Below, one piece after another: positions 56,325-64,000 of a stretch of 64,000 bases of DNA; within the stretch, counting starts at the first letter, position 1, and each line of letters starts with the position of its first letter. Source of the DNA: Psychrobacter sp. 5A.1 (lineage in GTDB: Bacteria > Pseudomonadota > Gammaproteobacteria > Pseudomonadales > Moraxellaceae); contig NZ_JASDDJ010000012.1 of NCBI RefSeq assembly GCF_030407455.1, positions 1 through 64,000 on the forward strand. Direction: 5' to 3'. The translations under genes were made by a program, and so were the position numbers. The notes under the pieces were generated by a model. That model did no database searches. It saw only the letters and a program-made list of their open reading frames with translations, and was not told the DNA's origin.

Positions 56325-56645
56325 ATGAGCATGAACTTCGTCTTTGATTCAGCTCTAGAGGATACAGCAAAGCGTTTGTGCCATGAGTATTGGTCCTATG
56401 TGTCGCCCAGTGATTATATAGCGCATTTAGAACTGCTTTGTTATGAACACAACACGGAGACTGATGTTTTATTTGCTACACTTGCAAAATGTCAGGTTTA
56501 TTTAGATGACGTACACTGTGAATACTGTGGTCGTCCCTATCAATTAGATGTCCCAGCAGATATTCCTCATGCAAGGAGATTGAACTCTTGGTTTTGTGAG
56601 GGGTGTATTAGCTTTTCTGGTGGACAGTTTGTCCTAGGCAGGTAA
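56325..56645 (+). CDS. small protein with a paired CxxC zinc-ribbon-like motif
   Basis: A 106-residue protein with an excellent ribosome site (AAGGAGGG at 56313-56320). The C-terminal part has CEYCGRPYQLDVPAD and, 22-25 residues later, WFCEGCISFSGGQF, giving two CxxC pairs that could hold one zinc ion. The N-terminal part (SALEDTAKRLCHEYWSYVSP) looks helical. It is the third gene behind the integrase, followed by a hairpin terminator. The function is unknown; a nucleic-acid or protein-binding role would fit but is not shown. Confidence 0.7.
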   Translation: MSMNFVFDSALEDTAKRLCHEYWSYVSPSDYIAHLELLCYEHNTETDVLFATLAKCQVYLDDVHCEYCGRPYQLDVPADIPHARRLNSWFCEGCISFSGGQFVLGR

Positions 56646-56673
56646 ATCTTGAAATAGTTAGAATCAAAAAAAC

Positions 56674-56710
56674 AAAAAAGCCTCAGCTCAAAGTTGGGGC
56701 TTTTTCAATT
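56674..56710 (+). terminator. terminator of the integrase transcript
   Basis: An AAAAAGCCTCAGCT / AGTTGGGGCTTTTT stem with two G-T wobbles. It may also serve the convergent TRAP binding protein gene. Confidence 0.75.
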
Positions 56711-56750
56711 TAGTCAGTTCAGCTATATTTTAGCTAAAATTTTTATCAGA

Positions 56751-57797
56751 TTACACTTTACAGACTACACTAGCTTCTTTAGCCTTATCATAGACCCCGT
56801 AAGCATCTAGTCCTAAAGACTCCACATCATCAAGATATTTCTTTGTACCTTTTTCAAGTGGGCCTTTCCAATCTGGGTCATTGAGTGGGTCTAGGATATC
56901 GACAACTTCGTCTCCTTGATCGATAGCTGCTTGTAGTTGCGTTGAGTAAGTCTTATCCCACATTGACCCTACTTTTTTGCTAAGAGTCATACCTGAATTG
57001 TCATCAATAACTTGTTTCAAGTCCTCTGGCAGACCTTCATACTTATCTTTATTCATAGTTACCATTAAAGCAGAACTATAAAATGGCATATTGGTATGAT
57101 ACTTCGTCAACTCATTTAGTTTGAAAGTCTCCATAGCTTCCCATGGAAAGCTCAAGCCATCAACGACACCACGCTGTAAAGAAGTATATATATCATTGGC
57201 AGGTAGCCCAACCGGAGATGCTCCCATGCTCTCGATGATGTCACCTGCAACGGCTGAAGGCCTACGAATACGCATACCTCTCATATCCTCATGAGTTCTG
57301 ATCAATTTATTAGTACTGTGCAAGGTTCCAGGTCCTGTGGCAAACATAAAGAGCAAGTGAGAATCTTTATACTCGTCAGCAATCGTACCATTGTCATACA
57401 AGGTTTGCAGCATACAGCCTGTTTGTGTTGATGAGTTAGATAATCCTGGAAGCTCTGCAATCTGAGATAGTGGGAATCGACCACTTGTATAACCTTGTAC
57501 TTGTGAGCCAATATCAATGGTTCCTTTTACAGCAGACTCATAAGCTGTATCCGCTTTACTGATAGTGGCCGAAGGATATACCTCAACTTTAAGACGCCCG
57601 CCCGAATCAGCTTCGATTTTTTTTGCCCAAGGTTCAAAAATCTCTTTATTAATATCAGATGTTGCAGGATAGAAATGTGAGAAACGTAAAACAGTGGTCT
57701 CTTCTGAAGAAGTCGTACCATTACTAGATTGGTTTGAACAACCTAAAAGGCTCATCGCGGCTAGCACACTTATCAGAAAAATGGGTGCTAATTTCAT
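56751..57797 (-). CDS. TRAP transporter substrate-binding lipoprotein (DctP family)
   Basis: Periplasmic binding protein for a TRAP uptake system, usually for carboxylates or sugar acids. The signal ends in the lipobox LLGC. DctP features include LRFSHFYPATSDINKEIFEP, YPSATISKADTAYESAVKGT and the anion-binding Arg stretch MRGMRIRRPSAVAGDIIESM, then ASPVGLPANDIYTSLQRGVV. ATG 57797 has AAAGGA seven bases upstream; a TTG two codons earlier is less likely. The membrane subunits DctQ and DctM are absent on both sides, so it is an orphan, or works with genes elsewhere. The lipid anchor is unusual for the family. Confidence 0.88.
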   Translation of the reverse strand: MKLAPIFLISVLAAMSLLGCSNQSSNGTTSSEETTVLRFSHFYPATSDINKEIFEPWAKKIEADSGGRLKVEVYPSATISKADTAYESAVKGTIDIGSQVQGYTSGRFPLSQIAELPGLSNSSTQTGCMLQTLYDNGTIADEYKDSHLLFMFATGPGTLHSTNKLIRTHEDMRGMRIRRPSAVAGDIIESMGASPVGLPANDIYTSLQRGVVDGLSFPWEAMETFKLNELTKYHTNMPFYSSALMVTMNKDKYEGLPEDLKQVIDDNSGMTLSKKVGSMWDKTYSTQLQAAIDQGDEVVDILDPLNDPDWKGPLEKGTKKYLDDVESLGLDAYGVYDKAKEASVVCKV

Positions 57798-58288
57798 TAT
57801 CAATTCCTTTTGATAGTAGTCATAAGTTCATTAATTTAACTTATGTTTTTATAGTATTTGACAGGTAAGTTAAATACACCATTAGTAGTGGTTATAAATA
57901 ATTAGGTCAATATATACTTAACGTACAACTGAACACTCATCTGAAATTAGCAACTAAAGTGATAGCTGTCAAATCATTTAATGACTATTCTCTAACGTTT
58001 GTGATAATGTAATACCTTACAAACATCGGCTAGTTAAGTACGCTAGGAATTCAGATATTGCTTGCTTTTCTGGTATCCAGACCCTTTTAATACGCTGTTT
58101 TTGCAACCCACTGTCCGCAATGATTTTGTAAAAATGTATTGAAAGTAAAAATGTTAATAAGATAAGTAGTTACCTAATACTCTTGAAAAGCATTGACGCC
58201 TTATAAGAGTCTAATCGATATAAAAGCACTCTTACTTTTGCATCGTTCGATCTCAACAAGTGAGTATATATATACAAGGAAGAACAGA
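57798..58288. other. divergent intergenic region with an inverted repeat
   Basis: Nearly 490 bases between the TRAP gene and the dehydrogenase gene. The notable site is the inverted repeat TTTAACTTA (57835-57843) and TAAGTTAAA (57866-57874), placed where a regulator of the TRAP gene could bind. The rest is A+T-rich with no gene, repeat copy or RNA recognised. Confidence 0.4.
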
Positions 58289-59452
58289 ATGACAGGGATT
58301 GAATTTTATACTAATGGTCATATTGTCAGCGAAGCTGACAGCATGCGCCAAAAGCTAGGGGTTTTAGCAAAACAATATTCTGCCACCTCAGCTATAATCA
58401 TTACAGATGCTGGAATCTCCGAACTAGGCTATGTCAATATCGCCCAGCAATCCTTACAGGAAGCCGGTGTTAATGTCGTTGTGTTCGACAGTGTCGTTGC
58501 AGACCCGCCCATTGAAATTGTTGAAAGCGCTATTGAGTGTGCAAGAGACAATAAATGTGACTTGATCATTGGCTTAGGAGGCGGCAGCTCTATTGATACA
58601 GCAAAGATTGTCGCCCTATATCCAAACGACTTTCAGTCCGTTAATGATATTTTGGATAAAGATATTAGCGGTTTCAAAAAACTGCCGCTATTTGCAATAC
58701 CGACTACTGCAGGTACAGGTGCAGAGTCCACTTTTGTCTCCGTGATTACCGCAAAGGATGGCAGTAAAAAGGCTATTTATACTCCTAAAATTCTACCTGA
58801 TGTCGCCATTTTAGATGCAACACTGACACTAAAATTACCTCGTCATATCACTGCAGCAACCGCGCTTGATGCTATGGTGCATTGTATTGAAGCCTACACG
58901 AGTCGTACTAAAAAGAATCCTATTTCAGATGCATTAGCCCTAAAAGGCTTACAAATGCTTTGGAATAATTTTGAAAAAGTGTTAAACCAAGGTGACGATA
59001 TTGATGCTCGTGCCGATATGCTGTTAGGTTCTACGTTAGCAGGCATCGCCTTCGTCAATGCCTCTGTAGCCGCTGTTCACGGGCTCTCCTACCCGCTTAG
59101 TATTAACTTCCACATTCCACATGGACATGCTAATGCACTCGTCATGTGCGGTGTTTTTACATTTAACTTATCAGAAGCTGCTCCTCTATACGCAGAGCTT
59201 GCTCGTGCTGTCATGCCTACTCAAACAGCTGGAATGACAGATTTAGACGCAGCGACTTCATTTATTAGTCAACTAAAAATATTTTTGGAAAACAGTGGTC
59301 TCAAATACCGTTTAAGTGAACTAGATATTACAAAGAACGATATTCCTGCTCTAGCCGACATAGTTATCAATACCTATGCGCGACTAATTGCCACCAATCC
59401 CAAAGATATGAATTTAGAGGAAGTCACTGCAATATATGAAGAAATAGCCTGA
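58289..59452 (+). CDS. iron-containing alcohol dehydrogenase
   Basis: NAD(P)-dependent group III dehydrogenase, 387 residues. It has the nucleotide motif GLGGGSSIDTAKIVAL, AIPTTAGTGAESTFVSV, and the metal-binding region with ALDAMVHCIEAYTSRTK, AAVHGLSYPLSINFHIPHGH and ANALVMCGV. The substrate cannot be read from sequence. Related enzymes act on 1,2-propanediol, lactaldehyde, hydroxybutyrate or glycerol-type alcohols. ATG 58289 has AAGGA upstream; an opening 96 bases before is a spurious extension. The SMP-30 gene 50 bases downstream suggests a shared catabolic job. Confidence 0.92.
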   Translation: MTGIEFYTNGHIVSEADSMRQKLGVLAKQYSATSAIIITDAGISELGYVNIAQQSLQEAGVNVVVFDSVVADPPIEIVESAIECARDNKCDLIIGLGGGSSIDTAKIVALYPNDFQSVNDILDKDISGFKKLPLFAIPTTAGTGAESTFVSVITAKDGSKKAIYTPKILPDVAILDATLTLKLPRHITAATALDAMVHCIEAYTSRTKKNPISDALALKGLQMLWNNFEKVLNQGDDIDARADMLLGSTLAGIAFVNASVAAVHGLSYPLSINFHIPHGHANALVMCGVFTFNLSEAAPLYAELARAVMPTQTAGMTDLDAATSFISQLKIFLENSGLKYRLSELDITKNDIPALADIVINTYARLIATNPKDMNLEEVTAIYEEIA

Positions 59453-59501
59453 TAAGAAATACTTTTTAAATAATTTTGTCTATCAATCAAGGAAGATGGT
59501 T

Positions 59502-60401
59502 ATGTCGAAATATGAATTAGAAGTTGCCGTTGATGGCTTTCACTATCTAGAAGGGCCTCGCTGGTATCAAAATGCGCTATGGTTTGTCGATTTCTATACT
59601 CAAGGCGTTTATCGGGTCAACGATGAAGGAATAGCGGAGAAAATCATCCATGTTGAACATCAACCTTCCGGTTTAGGATGGTTGCCTGATGGGCGTCTGC
59701 TGGTTGTATCGATGAAAGACCGCAAAGTCTTGCGACTAGAAAATGATGGTAACTTGGTCGTTCACGCTGATATCTGGGAGCATTGCGGTGGTCATGCCAA
59801 TGACATGGTGGTTTCAGTCAATGGTAATGCTTATGTCGGCAACTTTGGTTTTGATTTGATGGGTGGCGCTGACCATGAAAACACAGGGCTTGTATTGGTT
59901 AAGCCTGATGGCAGCTCACAGGTTGTTGCTGAAGGATTAGCATTTCCAAATGGTATGGTTATCTCTGCAGACCAGAAAACATTGATCGTTAACGAGCTAT
60001 TTGGCAACAAAGTTACGCAGTTTGATATCAAAGAAGATGGTAGCCTCGGAGACAAGCGTGATTTTGCTAATTTTGGAGAATTAGGTGATGAGCCAAATCT
60101 GGGTCTACGTATAGAAAATGCCAGCATATTACCTGATGGTTTGGCCTTGGATGCCGAGGGTGCTGTGTGGATCGCAGATACCATAAACCAGCGAGCGGTA
60201 CGCATAGCAGAGGGTGGTGAAATTTTAGAAACTATCGATACTGCACCTGATGGTATCTTTGCGGTTACTCTTGGTGGACATGATGGTAAGACATTATTTA
60301 TGTGCGCGGCGCCAGACTGGGATGAGGCCTCTCGCAAGGTAGAAACCAAAGGACGTATGTTAGCTGTGCAAGTGAAAGTGGGGCATGCAGGTACGCCATA
60401 G
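59502..60401 (+). CDS. SMP-30/gluconolactonase family lactonase
   Basis: A 299-residue six-bladed beta-propeller hydrolase of the SMP-30/LRE family, likely opening a sugar lactone with a bound metal ion. Signatures are FHYLEGPRWYQNALWFVDFY (metal-ligand Glu), QPSGLGWLPDGRLLVVSMKD, GHANDMVVSVNGNAYVGNFG and LPDGLALDAEGAVWIADTIN. ATG 59502 is chosen over 59496 because AAGGA is correctly spaced for it. It probably shares a transcript with the upstream dehydrogenase and ends at a hairpin. The substrate is unknown. Confidence 0.9.
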   Translation: MSKYELEVAVDGFHYLEGPRWYQNALWFVDFYTQGVYRVNDEGIAEKIIHVEHQPSGLGWLPDGRLLVVSMKDRKVLRLENDGNLVVHADIWEHCGGHANDMVVSVNGNAYVGNFGFDLMGGADHENTGLVLVKPDGSSQVVAEGLAFPNGMVISADQKTLIVNELFGNKVTQFDIKEDGSLGDKRDFANFGELGDEPNLGLRIENASILPDGLALDAEGAVWIADTINQRAVRIAEGGEILETIDTAPDGIFAVTLGGHDGKTLFMCAAPDWDEASRKVETKGRMLAVQVKVGHAGTP

Positions 60402-60427
60402 TTAAAAAGCGTTTCAGAACTGAACTT

Positions 60428-60458
60428 AAAATAACCCGCCTGACGCGGGTTATTTTAG
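60428..60458 (+). terminator. terminator after the lactonase gene
   Basis: An AAATAACCCGC / GCGGGTTATTT stem around CTGAC, then a short T run. Confidence 0.85.
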
Positions 60459-60520
60459 TTGATAGCTAGCTACTTTTTTGAAGGTGGTTTTTATGTTAAT
60501 TGCGATAAAGGTATTATGAT

Positions 60521-61345
60521 TTACTCATTCAAATAAAGCTCAGCCATCCCATCAAGTTTGGCTTTTACCTCTTTCCAGTTCGGCATCACCTGCGTTAATA
60601 AGCGCCAAAAACGCTCACTGTGATTATGCTCTGCAATATGACACAGCTCATGCAGTATCACATAATCAATGCATTCTTTCGGTGCTTTTACTAAGTGCGG
60701 ATTGAGGATTAAATTGCCTTTATTTGAGCAGCTTCCCCATTGTTTTTTCATGGTCATTAACTTCAATGAAGGATTATTATTTACCCATGAAGCCTTATGA
60801 ATTAAGGCTTCAAGCCTCTCTCTAGAGACCGACGTAAATTTATCTTTATACCATTCGTCAATAAGACGTTTAACTAAGACAGCTCGTTTTTCAGCGTCTA
60901 ATTCAGAATCACTTTGAGACAATTCTACATTCAACTTACCGCGACTAAGCTTCACCGTGCTGTTTATCCCATCAGCAGTTTCTGTACTGGTTATCATTTT
61001 TAACACATAACGACGACCCAAATAAAACTGGGTCTCACCGCTGACATAACGCTTAGGTAATACATGATCTTGTTGCTTGGCAAAGTCCTGTAGGCTTTGC
61101 CATATCCAGCGAGCACGCTTCATCATCGCGTTATGTATTACTTCTTCGCTGGCATCGATAGGTGCGGTGGCAACCACACGCTGATCAGGATGTACTTTAA
61201 TGACTACTTTTCGAGGCTTAGCCTTTTTAGCAATCAGCTTGTCGCTTTCAGGCTTATTTATCTTTTTTTTATAAGTTGCTTCTTTACGCACGACTTCATA
61301 ATCAATCTTATCTTGACCATAATAAAATACGCCATTCTCAGTCAT
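60521..61345 (-). CDS. YgjP-type (DUF45) zinc metallopeptidase
   Basis: A 274-residue protein with the zinc-binding HELCH pattern in DYVILHELCHIAEHNHSERF. The third ligand is in the following helix, as in the WLM/SprT-like DUF45 family. The N-terminal segment has RKVVIKVHPDQRVVATAPID and MKRARWIWQSLQDFAKQQ, the family layout. The polar start is Lys-rich. Its natural substrate is not known. It begins 28 bases after the HsdR stop and is read in the same direction, so it is probably co-transcribed with the type I restriction gene. Such pairing is common in restriction loci. Confidence 0.88.
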   Translation of the reverse strand: MTENGVFYYGQDKIDYEVVRKEATYKKKINKPESDKLIAKKAKPRKVVIKVHPDQRVVATAPIDASEEVIHNAMMKRARWIWQSLQDFAKQQDHVLPKRYVSGETQFYLGRRYVLKMITSTETADGINSTVKLSRGKLNVELSQSDSELDAEKRAVLVKRLIDEWYKDKFTSVSRERLEALIHKASWVNNNPSLKLMTMKKQWGSCSNKGNLILNPHLVKAPKECIDYVILHELCHIAEHNHSERFWRLLTQVMPNWKEVKAKLDGMAELYLNE

Positions 61346-61373
61346 TACCTACTACCCTCTTGCTGCTCTTAGG

Positions 61374-64000
61374 CTACTTATCTCTTGAAAGTCCAAGACG
61401 GGTAATCTTTAGCACTTCCTCAATGAGCTGTTGCGCTTTATCGATACCCAAATCCATAAATAACATCGGCAGCAATTTGACACTAATAGCATTTTCAATT
61501 TCTGCTGGGTTAATAGAATACTCAGCCACTGCTGTCTTAACAATATTATCAATCTCAAAGGCGTAAGCAACTAGCTTGTCGTTATCTAACTCTTTATCTA
61601 TCAAGAAATCAGTATCAAATAAGTGCTTAAACAGACCAAAATACGCCTGAGCATGTTTGTTTAATTTACCACTATCATCAATAAACGCATTCGGCACATC
61701 AGCGACATCGCGGTCTTTAACGGCTTGCTCAAAATCAGCAAACATCATGTACTGCTTCACTGGTGCATCGAACATGGCTTTGGCATCCGCAATCGCTTGC
61801 TTAAGCAATTTAGAAAAATACTCTTGGGCATAAGGGTCATCAGCCAAATCCTGCTCAATCATCTTGGTCACCCGACCAGTGATTTTATCCGTTTGGTTAC
61901 GGGCTTCATCATCGCTTAATTCTTCAGGCTTAACATCCTTACCTAAGTTGCCAACCAAGTATGCACCTTTTGCCTCACGAACCTCAAGTCCAGCGATATG
62001 CTTATCAAGTAAGCTTCGAATATCCGCTTCATACTCATCGTAATCGATGGTTTCATCAGCATCCTCGCGCACTTGCTTACGTAGATTAACAAAGGCTTTT
62101 AGATCGGCTTTGTAGCGATCACGCTTACTATCGAATGACTTATCTTCAAAGAAAGACGCTGATTGCAAGGCAATTTTCATAGCGTTAGAAAATGTGGTTA
62201 AAGCTGTATAAAAGTCATCACGCTCTTTAAGCTTGGTATCGACTACTCTGCCATCGATTTCCTGCATCTTTGGTGCAAGCACCTGCCTTAACGCTTGCCC
62301 ATCCTGTTTATTCTTCACTGATGAGAATATCGCCCACAGCTCGCTATGCAGTCTGGGTAACTGCTTATACTCGGTATCCATCGCGTTATACAGACCCTTG
62401 AGGTCTTCGATATCAAAGCCACCTTGCGTACGCTCGGCTAAGTCTTGATATTTCTCAATGGTGATATCCAGCTCTTTTAAGATGCCACGATAATCAATCA
62501 GATAACCAAAACGCTTTTTCTCATGCAAGCGGTTTACCCGTGCAATCGCCTGAATCAGGTTATGCTGTTTTAAAGGCTTATCGATATACAGTACGGTGTT
62601 TTTTGGCTCATCAAAGCCCGTTAGTAGCTTATCGACAACGATCATAATGTCAGGACCATCATCCTGACTAAAAGCTTCTATGATAGCTTTGGTATAAGCC
62701 TTTTCATCACCGCCATACTCTTTGGCAACATTGGCTTGCCACCAATTCTGAACGATGTCTTTTGATTCGCCATCGACAGTATCATGCCCTTCACGAGTAT
62801 CAGGTGGCGACATGGCAACCACTGAGGTCACTTTGCCAATCTTATCTAATGCCATCTTATAGCGGATAGCAGAGGCTTTAGAGTCACAAGCCAACTGGCC
62901 TTTTAAATGCTGCTGTTTAAAGTTTTGGAAGTGATCAGAGATGTCATGAGCGATCAACTCAATACGACCTTCAACCTGATAGATTTGACCTTTTTGGGAG
63001 AACTTACGTTTGAGATCCGTTTTTTGATCATCGGTGAGCTTTTGGGTGATACGGTCAAACCATGCATCAATGGCTTGATCATTGGTATTCAATTCAGGGA
63101 TACGCTCTTCGTATAAGAGTGGCGTGACCGTTTTGTCTTTGACCGCTTGCTGCATGGTATAAGAGTGAATAATGCTACCGAATTTGTTTTCGGTCTTATC
63201 ATCCTTTAGCAATGGTGTACCTGTAAAGGCAATAAAAGCAGCGTTTGGCAAGGCTTGCGCCATACGGATATTGTTCTCACCATTTTGGCTACGGTGACCT
63301 TCATCGACCATGACGATGATGTTTGGGCTGTCGTTATAGCATTCATCATATTTAACGGCTGAACCAAACTTATTAATAATAGAGAAGATAACGCGCTCGT
63401 TACCGTGACCGATTTGCTGCGCTAGACGGCGACCAGAGGTTGCCATGGCATCGGATTTATCGCGATCACTGAGCACACCACCAGAAGCAAAAGTTTGACT
63501 AAGCTGAGTTTCTAGATCAACACGGTCAGTGACAACAATGACTCGGCACTTCGCAAGCTCCTCTAACCAAATAAGTGCTTTGGAGAAGAACACCATCGTG
63601 AATGATTTACCACTGCCTGTGGTATGCCAAATGACACCACCTTGCCGACTACCCGACTTACCATCAGAGCCGTCAAAGGTGCTGATACGCTCAATCAATG
63701 CTTTAATACCAAAGACTTGCTGATAACGAGCAACAATTTTGCCCACCTTATTGTCAAACAAGGTAAACATGCGTGTCATCTCAAGCAAACGCTCAGGCTG
63801 CAAAAGGCTGATGATTAAGCGGTCTTGGTCGGTGACGGCTAGATCACCACCAGCAATCAGTGATTTATATTCATCTGTAATAGAGACAGGACGATGCGCA
63901 AACAGACTCTCAATCTGCTCATCATTAAGTTTTTCGTTTTTTAGACGAACAAACTCAGGCTCAGAAATCTCTTCTTCCACCCATTTTGCCCAAAACTTCT
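61374..64000 (-). CDS. hsdR: type I restriction enzyme subunit R (HsdR), 5' end cut by the window
   Basis: Motor and nuclease subunit of a type I restriction-modification enzyme. The C-terminal 875 or so residues are present. The motor shows Walker A in VIWHTTGSGKSFTMVFFSKA, then CRVIVVTDRVDLETQL, the DEAD-type NIIVMVDEGHRSQNG, AFIAFTGTPLL and the motif VI region LIQAIARVNRLH. The frame stays open to the right edge, so the N-terminal nuclease part and the true start lie outside. Stop TAG at 61374. hsdM and hsdS are not in the window and are expected further right. YgjP peptidase follows directly. Confidence 0.95.
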   Translation of the reverse strand, partial: KFWAKWVEEEISEPEFVRLKNEKLNDEQIESLFAHRPVSITDEYKSLIAGGDLAVTDQDRLIISLLQPERLLEMTRMFTLFDNKVGKIVARYQQVFGIKALIERISTFDGSDGKSGSRQGGVIWHTTGSGKSFTMVFFSKALIWLEELAKCRVIVVTDRVDLETQLSQTFASGGVLSDRDKSDAMATSGRRLAQQIGHGNERVIFSIINKFGSAVKYDECYNDSPNIIVMVDEGHRSQNGENNIRMAQALPNAAFIAFTGTPLLKDDKTENKFGSIIHSYTMQQAVKDKTVTPLLYEERIPELNTNDQAIDAWFDRITQKLTDDQKTDLKRKFSQKGQIYQVEGRIELIAHDISDHFQNFKQQHLKGQLACDSKASAIRYKMALDKIGKVTSVVAMSPPDTREGHDTVDGESKDIVQNWWQANVAKEYGGDEKAYTKAIIEAFSQDDGPDIMIVVDKLLTGFDEPKNTVLYIDKPLKQHNLIQAIARVNRLHEKKRFGYLIDYRGILKELDITIEKYQDLAERTQGGFDIEDLKGLYNAMDTEYKQLPRLHSELWAIFSSVKNKQDGQALRQVLAPKMQEIDGRVVDTKLKERDDFYTALTTFSNAMKIALQSASFFEDKSFDSKRDRYKADLKAFVNLRKQVREDADETIDYDEYEADIRSLLDKHIAGLEVREAKGAYLVGNLGKDVKPEELSDDEARNQTDKITGRVTKMIEQDLADDPYAQEYFSKLLKQAIADAKAMFDAPVKQYMMFADFEQAVKDRDVADVPNAFIDDSGKLNKHAQAYFGLFKHLFDTDFLIDKELDNDKLVAYAFEIDNIVKTAVAEYSINPAEIENAISVKLLPMLFMDLGIDKAQQLIEEVLKITRLGLSRDK

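Noticed and set aside
59831-60349. 172-codon frame opposite the lactonase gene
   Set aside because: Antisense shadow of a gene with clear SMP-30 motifs; composition rich in Ser/Pro, as expected from the complementary frame.

Overview
The window looks like chromosomal DNA of a Psychrobacter-type gammaproteobacterium (Moraxellaceae). This is inferred from the protein sequences, the moderate A+T richness, and a repeat landscape of many short miniature elements in the gaps. No 16S gene is present, so the genus is an inference.

Layout. Positions 1-1550 hold no intact gene: only decayed coding traces, a 265-bp inverted-repeat element and a 174-bp miniature element. From 1.56 to 53.6 kb the DNA is mostly housekeeping. 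It holds a GacA-like regulator and the PilS/PilR pair (type IV pilus control), a C-terminal processing protease, phosphoglycerate mutase, a 6S RNA gene found from its sequence, FxsA, RuvC, a META/DUF4377 lipoprotein, a GST, a 1-Cys peroxiredoxin, a TerA-like stress protein, GlnS, a cyclophilin, LpxH, Orn and RsgA. These are followed by the rhodanese-GrxC-SecB cluster, Adk, a ccmF-G-H-I cytochrome c maturation operon, a DUF445 protein, PBP2, RsmD, L13/S9, a lipid A acyltransferase, TrpS-ScpA-ScpB, LolA, L21/L27, a polyprenyl diphosphate synthase, a complete RND tripartite efflux operon, HemB and a glutathionyl-hydroquinone reductase.

At 53.9 kb a tRNA-Val(GAC) marks the start of an accessory region. 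It is followed by a small integration module: an XRE repressor, a divergent excisionase-like HTH protein, a tyrosine integrase and two small unknown proteins. Further on are an orphan TRAP substrate-binding lipoprotein, an iron-containing alcohol dehydrogenase with an SMP-30/lactonase, and then a YgjP-type metallopeptidase with a type I restriction HsdR subunit that runs off the right edge.

Repeats. A 174-bp miniature element (ends TAGGGCGTGTCCTCA, flanking/terminal TA) occurs at least nine times: seven full-size copies (one badly decayed) and two 51-bp end-only copies. A second, about 105-bp family bounded by ATAGTC/GACTAT occurs four times. Both families sit only between genes. Many rho-independent terminators of the GGGGCTTTTTT type separate convergent genes.

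Most of the window is ordinary. The items most worth a second look are the 6S RNA, the miniature elements with a shared internal deletion, the tRNA-linked integration module with 11-bp iterons and triple operator-like repeats, the calcium-loop-like tail on the outer-membrane efflux protein, and the orphan TRAP binding protein. I did not see a clearly new multi-gene system.
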